A DNA stretch of 19,670 bases from positions 1 through 19,670 of the forward strand of contig JBNKDD010000087.1 in assembly GCA_050288085.1 (NCBI GenBank), in the 5' to 3' direction. This document shows positions 1 to 6,762 of the stretch, piece after piece. Below the pieces are notes generated by a model, which worked only from the letters and a program-made list of their open reading frames with translations, was not told the origin of the DNA and ran no database searches. Position 1 is the first letter of the stretch. Every line of letters begins with the position of its first letter. The stretch is from JBNKDD01 sp050288085. GTDB taxonomy: Bacteria > Chloroflexota > Anaerolineae > Aggregatilineales > UBA3940. Position numbers and translations under genes: made by a program.

Positions 1-211
1 AGGCTTCTGCATAGGACTTCAACTCGCGGATAAACAGCGCCTCGAATAAGTCGTCTTTGCTCTCATACTCCAGATAAACAGCACCTTTACTAACTCCGGC
101 TTCGTGTGCAATTTCACTGATGGTGGTTTTGTCATAACCGAACTGGATGATCAATTGGACGGCAGCGTCGAGTATTCTTTGTTCGCGGGTTTCATCGGTT
201 GATTTTGTCAT
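1..211 (-). CDS. TetR-family transcriptional regulator, N-terminal part (runs off the window start)
   Basis: Seventy codons are visible, reading from an ATG at 211 towards position 1; the rest lies outside the window. The peptide begins MTKSTDETREQRILDAAVQL and continues with a classic TetR helix-turn-helix: residues about 10-57 include FGYDKTTISEIAHEAGVSKG followed by AVYLEYESKDDLFEALF, the usual 'K..LY.yF..Ke.L' type ending in which the Phe is replaced. TetR proteins are dimeric repressors that bind palindromes near their own or a neighbouring promoter and release on ligand binding; the ligand-binding domain is off-window, so no ligand can be guessed. A near-consensus promoter (257-285) and a perfect palindrome (231-258) sit just upstream, which points to autoregulation. 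The ribosome-binding site is weak (AAGG about 10 bases upstream). The regulated genes are probably downstream of it, outside the window. Family assignment is firm, function unknown. Confidence 0.93.
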   Translation of the reverse strand, partial: MTKSTDETREQRILDAAVQLIIQFGYDKTTISEIAHEAGVSKGAVYLEYESKDDLFEALFIRELKSYAEA

Positions 212-230
212 GAGAAAGCCTTTTTGACTA

Positions 231-258
231 ATTGACCAAAATCGTATATTTGGTCAAT
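231..258. promoter_or_regulatory. Palindromic operator, probably bound by the TetR regulator
   Basis: Arms ATTGACCAAA (231-240) and TTTGGTCAAT (249-258) form a perfect 10-base inverted repeat separated by 8 bases. The palindrome overlaps the edge of the predicted -10 box and the expected transcription start of the TetR gene, and begins 20 bases upstream of its start codon. Length, symmetry and position match a typical TetR dimer site. Binding by this particular protein is inferred. Confidence 0.8.
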
Positions 259-285
259 TTTACCGAATCCCCCTCCCTATTTCAA
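257..285 (-). promoter_or_regulatory. Sigma70-type promoter of the TetR gene
   Basis: Read on the minus strand, TTGAAA (285-280) and TAAAAT (262-257) are separated by exactly 17 bases. Each box differs from the consensus by one base. The expected start point is near 250, inside the palindromic operator, so repressor binding would block initiation. The promoter lies between the terminator of the upstream dehydrogenase gene and the TetR start codon. Confidence 0.7.
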
Positions 286-321
286 GTGCTATCGCAGCGT
301 GCCTGGAGTTAAATTGGAATA

Positions 322-349
322 AAAAAGGCGCTTGACAAAGCGCCTTTTT
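322..349 (-). terminator. Rho-independent terminator of the TyrA-like gene
   Basis: A perfect 12-base inverted repeat (322-333 with 338-349) encloses the loop GACA. In the minus-strand direction the GC-rich stem (GGCGC/GCGCC) is followed by a run of T. It begins 22 bases after the stop codon at 372 and separates the dehydrogenase gene from the TetR promoter. The A/T flanks are symmetrical, so it could act in both directions. Confidence 0.88.
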
Positions 350-371
350 GATATTCGATAATGAGATTCTT

Positions 372-1727
372 TTACCGGAAATAGTGCCGCCGCCGTACCC
401 AGACAAAGGTGGTCAGGTTGGCGTCGCCTAAGTCCTGTAGGCCGCAGGCTTCGACCTTCAGACCATAGATTTCGGCGCAGACCTGCGGCGCAAGCACTGC
501 GGTTGTTCGGGGGAGTTTTCCCTCGGCGATGTACTGTGCACACAACGCCTGGTCGATCAGATCGCCTTCCTCGGTTTCGGGGGTGAGGTGAGGATATTTT
601 TCTGACAGATTGCGCTGACACTGGGCGATGGCCTGCGGGTGTGACAGCAGCCGGTCGATCTCCTCGAATTTTGCATCGGGGTGATGCATGATGCAGTGCG
701 AAATGACGATATCGAACTTCTCGATGATCTCGCAGCGATACTTGCTCAGCGCGTCGATGGTTTCCATCACCACGCCACCGCGGGCATTCTGGATGGCGAA
801 CACCCCCCGGTCAACTTCCCCACAGTGTAAGGCATCCAATACGTTGTAGGCGGTGTACTTGTACAACATCCGGTAACGTTGGATACCGTGATCGTCGCAG
901 TAGTGGCGGCAAGCTTCCTCATTGAAGCTGCCCTTGCCGCCCTGGATTCCGATTATGGTCTCGCCCGGTGAGGCCGATTCCGGCATCAACTGGGTGTAGA
1001 CCCGGTCGAACGCGGTTTCAAGGCGCAGCCGCATATCCTGGGTGAAAGGATTGAAGCGCTGTAGATCGTGGAATAATTCCCAGGTATCGTTGCAGGTCAG
1101 CTCAATGGTGTTCAGCAGGGTTTTATAGCCGCTGGTATCAATGGGGGTCTTGGCTAATTCCATCTCGCCCAGGACACGCCCGACGTAATGAGTGATGCCC
1201 TGGCTGTTGGCAGCCAACTGGTCATGCTCATCGGGGGACATTTCGATGACGATCAGGCCCAGTTCGGAGAAAAAGCCTTGCCATTGTTCGTAGATTTTGC
1301 TCTTACCGGTCAAGGGCCACATCACGATGGGCAGCCCCTTTAGTTGTTTTTTGCCACTGTCCGGCCCGAACATCGGGTGGGTGGCAATCATTTCGATGTC
1401 TTCCAGATTGACCAGCATTTCCCCCATCACCCGCGCCGGATAGGATTTGACCGAGCAAGTATCCAGCACGGTCGTGCCGGGTTTAAGACACCGGCTCAAA
1501 TCCCGAACGGTTGCCTCAATCTGGCTGATCGGTACACATAGGAAGATCGAACTGGCTTCGGCACACAGATCATCCAGCGACAACGCAAACCGGACGCCCG
1601 ACTGCTCGGCCTGTTGGGCTAAATCCTCACTGTCAGTTACAATCACGTCATAGTTGGAGCTGAGTATATTTGCCCAGAATTGCCCAAAGCGCCCATAGCC
1701 GATGACGCCTACTGTAGGTTGGTTCAT
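372..1727 (-). CDS. TyrA-type prephenate/arogenate dehydrogenase fused to a prephenate-dehydratase-like domain
   Basis: A 451-residue two-domain protein of aromatic amino acid synthesis. Residues 1-250 are an NAD(P)-dependent prephenate/arogenate dehydrogenase: Rossmann motif GVIGYGRFG (7-15), THPMFGPDSG (116-125, with the substrate-site His), and SQGITH (175-180). The last two resemble the plant-type arogenate dehydrogenase form rather than the E. coli form. Residues 256-451 resemble prephenate dehydratase (PDT): GIQGGKGSF (260-268, like the usual GPxGTxS), AIQNARGGVV (311-320, like PIENSxxG), and NLTTFVWV (437-444) where active PDTs have N-x-T-R-F. The essential Thr is kept but the Arg is Thr. 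The chain ends soon after, so no ACT regulatory domain is present, and no chorismate mutase domain is seen. The start has a strong ribosome-binding site (GGAGGAG, 9-base spacing). The dehydrogenase part is probably active; the second domain may be a sensor for phenylalanine or prephenate, or a divergent enzyme. Confidence 0.9.
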   Translation of the reverse strand: MNQPTVGVIGYGRFGQFWANILSSNYDVIVTDSEDLAQQAEQSGVRFALSLDDLCAEASSIFLCVPISQIEATVRDLSRCLKPGTTVLDTCSVKSYPARVMGEMLVNLEDIEMIATHPMFGPDSGKKQLKGLPIVMWPLTGKSKIYEQWQGFFSELGLIVIEMSPDEHDQLAANSQGITHYVGRVLGEMELAKTPIDTSGYKTLLNTIELTCNDTWELFHDLQRFNPFTQDMRLRLETAFDRVYTQLMPESASPGETIIGIQGGKGSFNEEACRHYCDDHGIQRYRMLYKYTAYNVLDALHCGEVDRGVFAIQNARGGVVMETIDALSKYRCEIIEKFDIVISHCIMHHPDAKFEEIDRLLSHPQAIAQCQRNLSEKYPHLTPETEEGDLIDQALCAQYIAEGKLPRTTAVLAPQVCAEIYGLKVEACGLQDLGDANLTTFVWVRRRHYFR

Positions 1728-1774
1728 TGATAGATTCTCCTCCGTTATTCCGAGACAAAAGGGTATCGCTAATC

Positions 1775-2263
1775 ATGCGGATTGCCAACATCAAAATTAG
1801 ACGAATTCAGCGGTCAGATCGTAGATGGATCATTAAACTGATTACTGAACACTGGGGATCGAATCGGGTAGTTTCGCGGGGGAAAGACCACCAACCGGAT
1901 CAACTGCCCGGTTTTGTTGCTCTTCAGGGTGGTCAACCGGTAGGGTTGTTAACCTACCGGATCGAAGGGGATCAATGCGAGATCATCACGCTGGATAGCA
2001 TGATAGAAGGCGTGGGGATCGGCAGGGAACTGATCGATGCGGTGAAAGGCGCAGCTAAAACGGCTGGCTGCTCTCGTCTATGGCTGATTACGACTAATGA
2101 TAACCTCCACGCTCTCCGGTTTTACCAACGGCGGGGGTTTTTACTGGTGGCTTTACATGTTAATGCGGTGGAGGAGTCGCGCCGGATCAAGCCGGAGATA
2201 CCGGTAATCGGGATGGATGGCATTCCGATCCGGGACGAAATCGAATTAGAAATGCTGCTCTGA
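1775..2263 (+). CDS. GNAT-family N-acetyltransferase
   Basis: A 162-residue single-domain protein. It carries a recognisable GNAT acetyl-CoA fold: a central strand (GFVALQGGQPVGLLTYRIEG), then a strand and loop (CEIITLDSMIEGVGIGRELID) giving a variant of the R/Q-x-x-G-x-G/A pyrophosphate-binding loop as E-G-V-G-I-G, then NDNLHALRFYQRRGFLL, the typical C-terminal motif. The acceptor substrate cannot be told from sequence. An upstream in-frame ATG at 1727 would overlap the start of the divergent dehydrogenase gene; I prefer the ATG at 1775 because the GNAT domain begins directly after it (MRIANIKIRRIQRSD). The ribosome-binding site is poor for either choice. Only 47 bases separate it from the divergent gene, so the two promoters must overlap or lie within coding sequence. 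Confidence 0.85.
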   Translation: MRIANIKIRRIQRSDRRWIIKLITEHWGSNRVVSRGKDHQPDQLPGFVALQGGQPVGLLTYRIEGDQCEIITLDSMIEGVGIGRELIDAVKGAAKTAGCSRLWLITTNDNLHALRFYQRRGFLLVALHVNAVEESRRIKPEIPVIGMDGIPIRDEIELEMLL

Positions 2264-2301
2264 TCACTATTTGTCAGGGTTGTACCAGTTTTATTTATCT
2301 T

Positions 2302-2330
2302 TTGACAAATCGTCCCGGTAAAACTAAAAT
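2302..2330 (+). promoter_or_regulatory. Near-consensus sigma70 promoter of the peptide ABC transporter operon
   Basis: TTGACA (2302-2307), a 17-base spacer, and TAAAAT (2325-2330). The -35 box is perfect and the -10 box differs at one position. Transcription would start near 2337, leaving a roughly 145-base leader before the lipoprotein start codon at 2482. The leader holds only a weak 6-base inverted repeat (2372-2377 with 2387-2392); no recognisable riboswitch. Strong transcription fits the high expression usual for binding proteins. Confidence 0.78.
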
Positions 2331-2481
2331 AACTTCTCTACAACAAATTCCACAATAAATCCACTGTAATGTCACTTCAATTTATTAAGTGAGGAAAGGA
2401 GCGTCCAGGCAAAGAGTATTTAGGAGAAGTGATAAAGACCATAATTTGTTCAGCTTATAAATTCTCTGGAGGAGAAAATTT

Positions 2482-4275
2482 ATGTTTAAGAAGCTGTATG
2501 TATTCGCTCTAATCGCGGTGCTGGCGGCAGTTCTGATGGTCGCCTGTGCTGCTCCCGCAGCTGAAGAGCCTGCCGCCGAAGAACCGGCAGCAGAAGAAGA
2601 GATGGCCGAAGAGCCTGCTGCTGAAGAACCCGCAGAAGAAGAACCGGCAGCAGAAGAAGAGATGGCTGAAGAACCCGCCGAAGAAATGATCGGCGAGAAG
2701 ATGGTTCTTCCTCTCTATGTCATGCCGGTGCAGCGTCCTTACATGCCCGATGGTGAGGGTGTGGCGCAGGCTGTTGCTGCCGACCTGGCCGCCGTTGGCA
2801 TCCAGACTGAAATCGTCAGCCTGGGTGACTGGGGTCTGTACCTGGACGAGCGCGCCAATGGCCGCCTGACCGGTCTGTACTTCCTGGGCTGGACGGGTGA
2901 CAATGGTGACCCGGACAACTTCATGGGTTACTTCTTCGCCAATGCCGATGAAGAACTGCCCCGTGAAGGTCACTACGTGAATCCAGAAGTGGCAGCACTG
3001 CTCCAGGCAGCACGGTCAGAGACCGATCCTGCTGCGCGCGCTGATCTGTATGTCCAGGCCGAAAAACTCATCTATGATGAAGTTGGCCGCGTCTGGCTGG
3101 CCTACAACAGCCCGCCTGTTCTGGCCCTAACCACAGTTTCTAACTATCTGCCCAGCCCGCTGGGTGATGAGCGGTTCAAGGAAGTTTCGGTTGAAGGTTC
3201 AGACACCTTTGTGTTTGGTGCCCAGGGCGACGCCGTCAATCTTGATACGGCTGTCGTAACCGACGGCGAGTCCTTCCGTGTAGCTCAACAGGGTATTGAA
3301 GGTCTGCTCGAATTTGAGGGCGGCACCGCCAATCCTGTTCCTGCACTGGCTGAGAGCTGGGAATTCAGCGACGATCTGTTGGAATGGACCTTCTACCTGC
3401 GCGAGGGCGTGACCTTCCACGATGGCACCCCCTTCAACGCCGATGCGGTCGTCTTCAACTTCGAGCGCTGGCAGTATACCGACAATCCTTATCACTTCGA
3501 AGAACAGGTCTTTGAATACTATGAGGCCATGTGGGGCGGCTTCGACGATGACTCGCTGATCGCCAGCGTTGAAGCTGTCGATGAGTACACCGTCAAGTTC
3601 ACCTTCAAGGATGTCACGACTGTTGAAGCGAACATGGCTATGGCGATGTTTGGTATCCACAGCCCGACCGCCATCGAAGAATATGGTGCGGACTACGGTA
3701 CGCCTGATATCGGTTATGTTGGTACCGGCCCCTACGAATTCGTCGAATGGGTTACCGGCGACCACGTTACCGTTGAGCGCTATCCTGACTATTGGGGTGA
3801 GATCCCCGGTAGTGTCCAGACCATCGTGATCCGCCCGATCATCGATACGGCTGCTCAATTCGCCGCCCTCCAGGCGGGCGAGATCGACGCCTACTTTGGC
3901 GCGACTCCGGAAGACGTTGAAGCGGCTGAAGGCGATGAGAACCTCCAGGTTCTGCGCCGCCCACCGCTCACCGACGGCTACCTGGCATTCAGCTATCGCG
4001 TGCTCGAACTGCGTGATCCGCTGGTGCGTGAGGCGATTGCTCTGGCTATCAACCGCCAGGCCATCGTCGATGCCTTCTTCGGTGGTGCCGGTATCGTCGC
4101 CAACCAGTGGCTCCCGCCGGGACTCATTGGACATGACGATGATGCTCTGCCGGGCTTCGAGTACGATCCCGAAAAGGCAAAGGAACTGCTGGCCGAGGCT
4201 GGATACCCGGATGGTATCACCGAGGTCACCGTCCTGCCGGTTGACGATAACAATAACGTGATTGTTCCTGAGTAG
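2482..4275 (+). CDS. Circularly permuted family 5 (DppA/OppA-like) substrate-binding lipoprotein
   Basis: A 597-residue extracytoplasmic binding protein for a peptide-type ABC transporter. Residues 1-22 are a lipoprotein signal ending in LMVAC (Cys22 lipidated), then an acidic Glu/Ala/Pro linker to about residue 70. The domain order is rearranged. Residues 74-238 correspond to the C-terminal third of E. coli DppA: MPVQRPY (81-87), GWTGDNGDPDNF (136-147), and SPLGDERFKEVSVE (225-238), the very end of DppA. Residue 240 onward corresponds to the DppA N-terminus (DTFVFGAQGDAVNLDTA), then PALAESWEFSDD, FHDGTPFNADAVVFNFERW (312-330), GTGPYEF (414-420), and YDPEKAKELLAEAGYPDG (561-578), where normal proteins would continue into MPVxRPY. 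From published DppA structures as I recall them, the Arg and Asp that bind the peptide termini lie in the moved segment. The ribosome-binding site is excellent (GGAGGAG, 2468-2474). The family is certain; the permutation is read directly from motif order. Confidence 0.93.
   Translation: MFKKLYVFALIAVLAAVLMVACAAPAAEEPAAEEPAAEEEMAEEPAAEEPAEEEPAAEEEMAEEPAEEMIGEKMVLPLYVMPVQRPYMPDGEGVAQAVAADLAAVGIQTEIVSLGDWGLYLDERANGRLTGLYFLGWTGDNGDPDNFMGYFFANADEELPREGHYVNPEVAALLQAARSETDPAARADLYVQAEKLIYDEVGRVWLAYNSPPVLALTTVSNYLPSPLGDERFKEVSVEGSDTFVFGAQGDAVNLDTAVVTDGESFRVAQQGIEGLLEFEGGTANPVPALAESWEFSDDLLEWTFYLREGVTFHDGTPFNADAVVFNFERWQYTDNPYHFEEQVFEYYEAMWGGFDDDSLIASVEAVDEYTVKFTFKDVTTVEANMAMAMFGIHSPTAIEEYGADYGTPDIGYVGTGPYEFVEWVTGDHVTVERYPDYWGEIPGSVQTIVIRPIIDTAAQFAALQAGEIDAYFGATPEDVEAAEGDENLQVLRRPPLTDGYLAFSYRVLELRDPLVREAIALAINRQAIVDAFFGGAGIVANQWLPPGLIGHDDDALPGFEYDPEKAKELLAEAGYPDGITEVTVLPVDDNNNVIVPE
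2545..2691 (+). repeat. Low-complexity acidic linker with a 29-base direct repeat
   Basis: Codons 22-70 of the binding lipoprotein encode an almost pure Glu/Ala/Pro/Met linker of the kind EEPAAEE. Within it a 29-base unit is repeated identically at 2578-2606 and 2638-2666 (60-base period). This suggests growth by slippage or unequal exchange and probable length variation between strains. In the protein it serves as a flexible tether between the lipidated Cys and the folded domain. Confidence 0.85.
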
Positions 4276-4296
4276 TACCTGCTCGTGAGAACAAAT

Positions 4297-4326
4297 CAGG
4301 CCCCGGTTCACCCGAACCGGGGCCTG
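4297..4326 (+). promoter_or_regulatory. Intercistronic hairpin between binding-protein and permease genes
   Basis: A perfect 13-base inverted repeat (4297-4309 with 4314-4326), very GC-rich, with the loop ACCC. It begins 22 bases after the lipoprotein stop codon and has no following T-run. Position and strength fit a partial terminator or a 3'-end-stabilising hairpin that lets the binding protein be made in excess over the permeases, as in many binding-protein operons. The role is inferred. Confidence 0.75.
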
Positions 4327-4353
4327 TGCACTGTCAGTAGTTAGGAGCAAATC

Positions 4354-5778
4354 TTGACAACTTACATAATCAGGCGGTTGTTTGAGGCAGTCCCGGTGCT
4401 GATAGGTGTATCTATCCTGGTCTTTCTCTTTATTCATATCATCCCTGGGGATCCAGCCTACACACTGTTAGGTGAACGAGCCAGCGAAGAAAACGTCCTC
4501 GCAATTCAAGAACGGTTGGGTTTAACCAAACCGTTGTTTTTAAATTTCCGCGGCAGCGATGCACAACTGCGTGCAGATGAAGCGGTGCTGCTGGCAGAAC
4601 CGGGTAGTGAGGAAGAGGCCGGGCCGATTCATTCATCGGCTGCGATCACCATCATTGACAAAGAAGATACCTGGTTTAAGGTTAAGGCTGTCGAAGAGGA
4701 AAATTTACAGGGATGGGTTCAGGACCCAGCGGCGACCAGTCTGGCCGGGAACATTAAGTTCAGTGAAGCTCGGCTGCGTGCTTTTGACGAGCCGGTTGAA
4801 CGAGGAGCTAAACGCCTGGGGTCTATTGAAACCTCCGACCTGACCGTCCTGAGCGAGGGCGAAGATGGCTGGTACGAAGTAGCCTGGACGAAAAACATCA
4901 GCAATGAAATCGGCTGGATTCAAGAAAATGAATTGGATGTTAACGTCCGCATTTTTGACAGCCAGTATTTTATTTATATGGGCAAAATTCTTACGGGAGA
5001 CCTGGGGCGGACTATTCAAGGTAATACCCCTATCTCCGGTGAATTACGCCGCCGGTTGCCCGCTACGGTTGAGCTGTCACTTTATGCATTATTCCTGTCA
5101 GTTGCGGTTGGCGTGCCGGTCGGTGTGCTCTCGGCAGTCTGGCGAAACTCCCTGCTCGATACGTTCACTATGATCGGGGCTCTGATCGGGGTTTCGATGC
5201 CGATCTTCTGGTTGGGGCTATTATTGATCTATACCTTCAGTATCGTATTGAACGTTCTCCCAATGGTAGGACGACTTGACGTTGGCGTTAGCGTGCCAAC
5301 AATCACCGGTATGCTGACGGTGGACGCGCTGCTGGCCCTGGATTTTAAAACTTTCGGCAATGCTTTACAGCATCTCATTATGCCAGCGGCGGTATTAAGC
5401 ACTATTCCGCTGTCGATTATTGCCCGTATCACCCGGTCATCGATGCTGGAAGTTCTGAACCAGGACTATATCCGCACTGCGCGGGCTAAAGGTCTGGCCC
5501 GACATGTTGTGGTTGCTAAACACGGGCTGCGTAATGCCCTGCTGCCGGTCGTTACCGTGGTCGGGTTGCAACTGGGAACCTTGTTGAGTGGGGCCGTGTT
5601 AACCGAGACGATCTTTACCTGGCCGGGTATTGGCCGCTGGGTGTTTGACGCGATCTTAAAACGGGAATACCCGATCATCCAATCGGTTACATTGATCGTC
5701 GCGTTTATGTTTGTGATGATCAACTTACTGGTGGATGTTTCTTACGCTCTGTTAAACCCACGTATCCGGTTATCGTGA
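4354..5778 (+). CDS. DppB-type ABC permease with a tandem SH3b-like insertion
   Basis: A 474-residue inner-membrane permease of the peptide/nickel type; the family is usually about 305-340 residues. The TTG start (4354) is set by AGGAG at 4343-4347 and gives TTYIIRRLFEAVPVLIGVSI, the typical DppB N-terminus with TM1 at about 11-31. IPGDPA (30-35) and ERLGLTKPL (53-61) are normal, then residues about 66-199 are an insertion, and the family pattern resumes at YMGKILTGDLGRTI (208-221). Later come five more membrane segments, the EAA coupling loop (YIRTARAKGL, 372-381, to NALLPVV), and WPGIGRW (423-429). The insertion reads as two SH3b-like repeats (about 71-128 and 138-195), each with an x-W-[FY]-x-V strand and a G-W-[VI]-Q strand. 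The N-in topology of the family places it outside the membrane, facing the lipoprotein. It is followed 13 bases later by the DppC-type gene. Confidence 0.9.
   Translation: MTTYIIRRLFEAVPVLIGVSILVFLFIHIIPGDPAYTLLGERASEENVLAIQERLGLTKPLFLNFRGSDAQLRADEAVLLAEPGSEEEAGPIHSSAAITIIDKEDTWFKVKAVEEENLQGWVQDPAATSLAGNIKFSEARLRAFDEPVERGAKRLGSIETSDLTVLSEGEDGWYEVAWTKNISNEIGWIQENELDVNVRIFDSQYFIYMGKILTGDLGRTIQGNTPISGELRRRLPATVELSLYALFLSVAVGVPVGVLSAVWRNSLLDTFTMIGALIGVSMPIFWLGLLLIYTFSIVLNVLPMVGRLDVGVSVPTITGMLTVDALLALDFKTFGNALQHLIMPAAVLSTIPLSIIARITRSSMLEVLNQDYIRTARAKGLARHVVVAKHGLRNALLPVVTVVGLQLGTLLSGAVLTETIFTWPGIGRWVFDAILKREYPIIQSVTLIVAFMFVMINLLVDVSYALLNPRIRLS
4549..4950 (+). other. Region encoding two SH3b-like repeats within the permease
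   Basis: Codons 66-199 of the DppB-type permease. Repeat 1 has QLRADEAVLLAEPGS, then AITIIDKEDTWFKVKA and LQGWVQDP. Repeat 2 has ARLRAFDEPVERGAKRLGSI, then LTVLSEGEDGWYEVAW and EIGWIQENEL. This matches the bacterial SH3 pattern (short first strand, turn, 'G..v.vl...dgWykV', 'GWv....L'). Bacterial SH3 domains typically bind cell-wall peptides or proteins. The assignment rests on pattern only; the first repeat is the more divergent. Confidence 0.68.
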
Positions 5779-5791
5779 AGGGGTTTGAGAT

Positions 5792-6736
5792 ATGTCTGAT
5801 ATGACAACTGGTTATGATCCGTCCGCGCTCACAGAAGAAGCTATTCTCAGCCAGCGTGAGCGGTTGGGGGAGTATCGATCCCAGTGGGCAAGAGTCTGGG
5901 GGCTGCTGGTTCGCAATCGCAGTGCCCAGATCGGTGGGGTATTGGTGATCATCTTTCTGCTCACGGCGCTGATTGGGCCGATTCTTATCCCGTATGATGC
6001 AACTACCGACTCCGACCTGTACAATAAATTGTCACCCCCGTCCGCTGAGCACATCATGGGGACGGACTCCCTAGGGCGTGATATCGCCATTCGCATTTTG
6101 CATGGTGCGCCGGTGTCGCTGTACGTTAGTTTGATGGCAACCGGCCTTTCGCTGGTAGTCGGTGTCTTCTTAGGAGAGGTGGCCGGTTTTGCCGGGGGAT
6201 TCGTTGACAGCATCATTATGCGGTTGATGGATGTGATCCTGGCTTTCCCTGCGCTGCTGCTGGCAATTGTGATCGTGGCATTCCTGGGACCTGGATTAGA
6301 GAATGCAATGCTGGCAATCGGGGTGGTTTATATCCCGGCTTATGCGCGGCTGACGCGGTCGATGGCGATTTCAATCCGCGAGGAAGATTATGTCCAGGCA
6401 TCGCGAGGATTGGGTGCCAGCACCTGGCGGATTATGTTCCAGCATGTGCTGCCTAACAGCATGGCCCCGATCATCGTGCAGACCACCCTGGGATTGGGTA
6501 CGGCGGTTGTCGAAACGGCTGCCCTCGGTTTCTTAGGGTTGGGTCAGCAGCCGCCTTATCCTGAGTGGGGTAAGATGCTGGCTGAGAGCCAGCGCTTCCT
6601 GTTGTCCGGATCGTGGTGGGCGCTGGTCTTCCCCGGTCTGGCAATTGTGATTGTGGTGCTGGGCTTTAACCTGCTGGGCGATGGCCTGCGTGATGCGCTT
6701 GATCCCCGGTTGGCTCAGGGTGAAGGCGGCGGATAG
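5792..6736 (+). CDS. DppC-type ABC permease
   Basis: A 314-residue inner-membrane permease, normal length for the DppC/OppC family, which pairs with the DppB-type subunit to form the translocation path. Features in order: a cytoplasmic N-terminal tail (1-43), TM1 (about 46-66), the hallmark MGTDSLGRD (89-97), further membrane segments at about 107-135 and 145-165, the EAA loop (EEDYVQASRGLGAS to ILP-like HVLPN, 198-222) that contacts the ATPase, then FLGLGQQPPYPEWGKML, typical of the family, and a last membrane segment (about 275-297) ending LGDGLRDALDPRL. AGGGG about 7 bases upstream supports the ATG. It is the last gene of the operon. The ATPases that must drive the complex (DppD/DppF type) are not in the window, so they are encoded elsewhere or shared with another transporter. 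Confidence 0.95.
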   Translation: MSDMTTGYDPSALTEEAILSQRERLGEYRSQWARVWGLLVRNRSAQIGGVLVIIFLLTALIGPILIPYDATTDSDLYNKLSPPSAEHIMGTDSLGRDIAIRILHGAPVSLYVSLMATGLSLVVGVFLGEVAGFAGGFVDSIIMRLMDVILAFPALLLAIVIVAFLGPGLENAMLAIGVVYIPAYARLTRSMAISIREEDYVQASRGLGASTWRIMFQHVLPNSMAPIIVQTTLGLGTAVVETAALGFLGLGQQPPYPEWGKMLAESQRFLLSGSWWALVFPGLAIVIVVLGFNLLGDGLRDALDPRLAQGEGGG

Positions 6737-6762
6737 TCGATACAACTACAACCATCTAAAAT

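Noticed and set aside
2337..2481. A riboswitch or leader peptide before the transporter operon
   Set aside because: Only one weak 6-base inverted repeat is present, with no conserved riboswitch core that I recognise, and no convincing short reading frame with its own ribosome-binding site.
2482..4275. The binding protein as two broken pseudogene fragments
   Set aside because: One continuous frame, a signal peptide, all motifs of one complete domain present once each in permuted order, and an intact operon argue for a functional gene.
3199..4437. A 412-codon minus-strand open frame opposite the binding-protein gene
   Set aside because: It is fully antisense to a gene with clear family motifs, has no recognisable domain, and no ribosome-binding site; long antisense frames are common opposite GC-biased codons.
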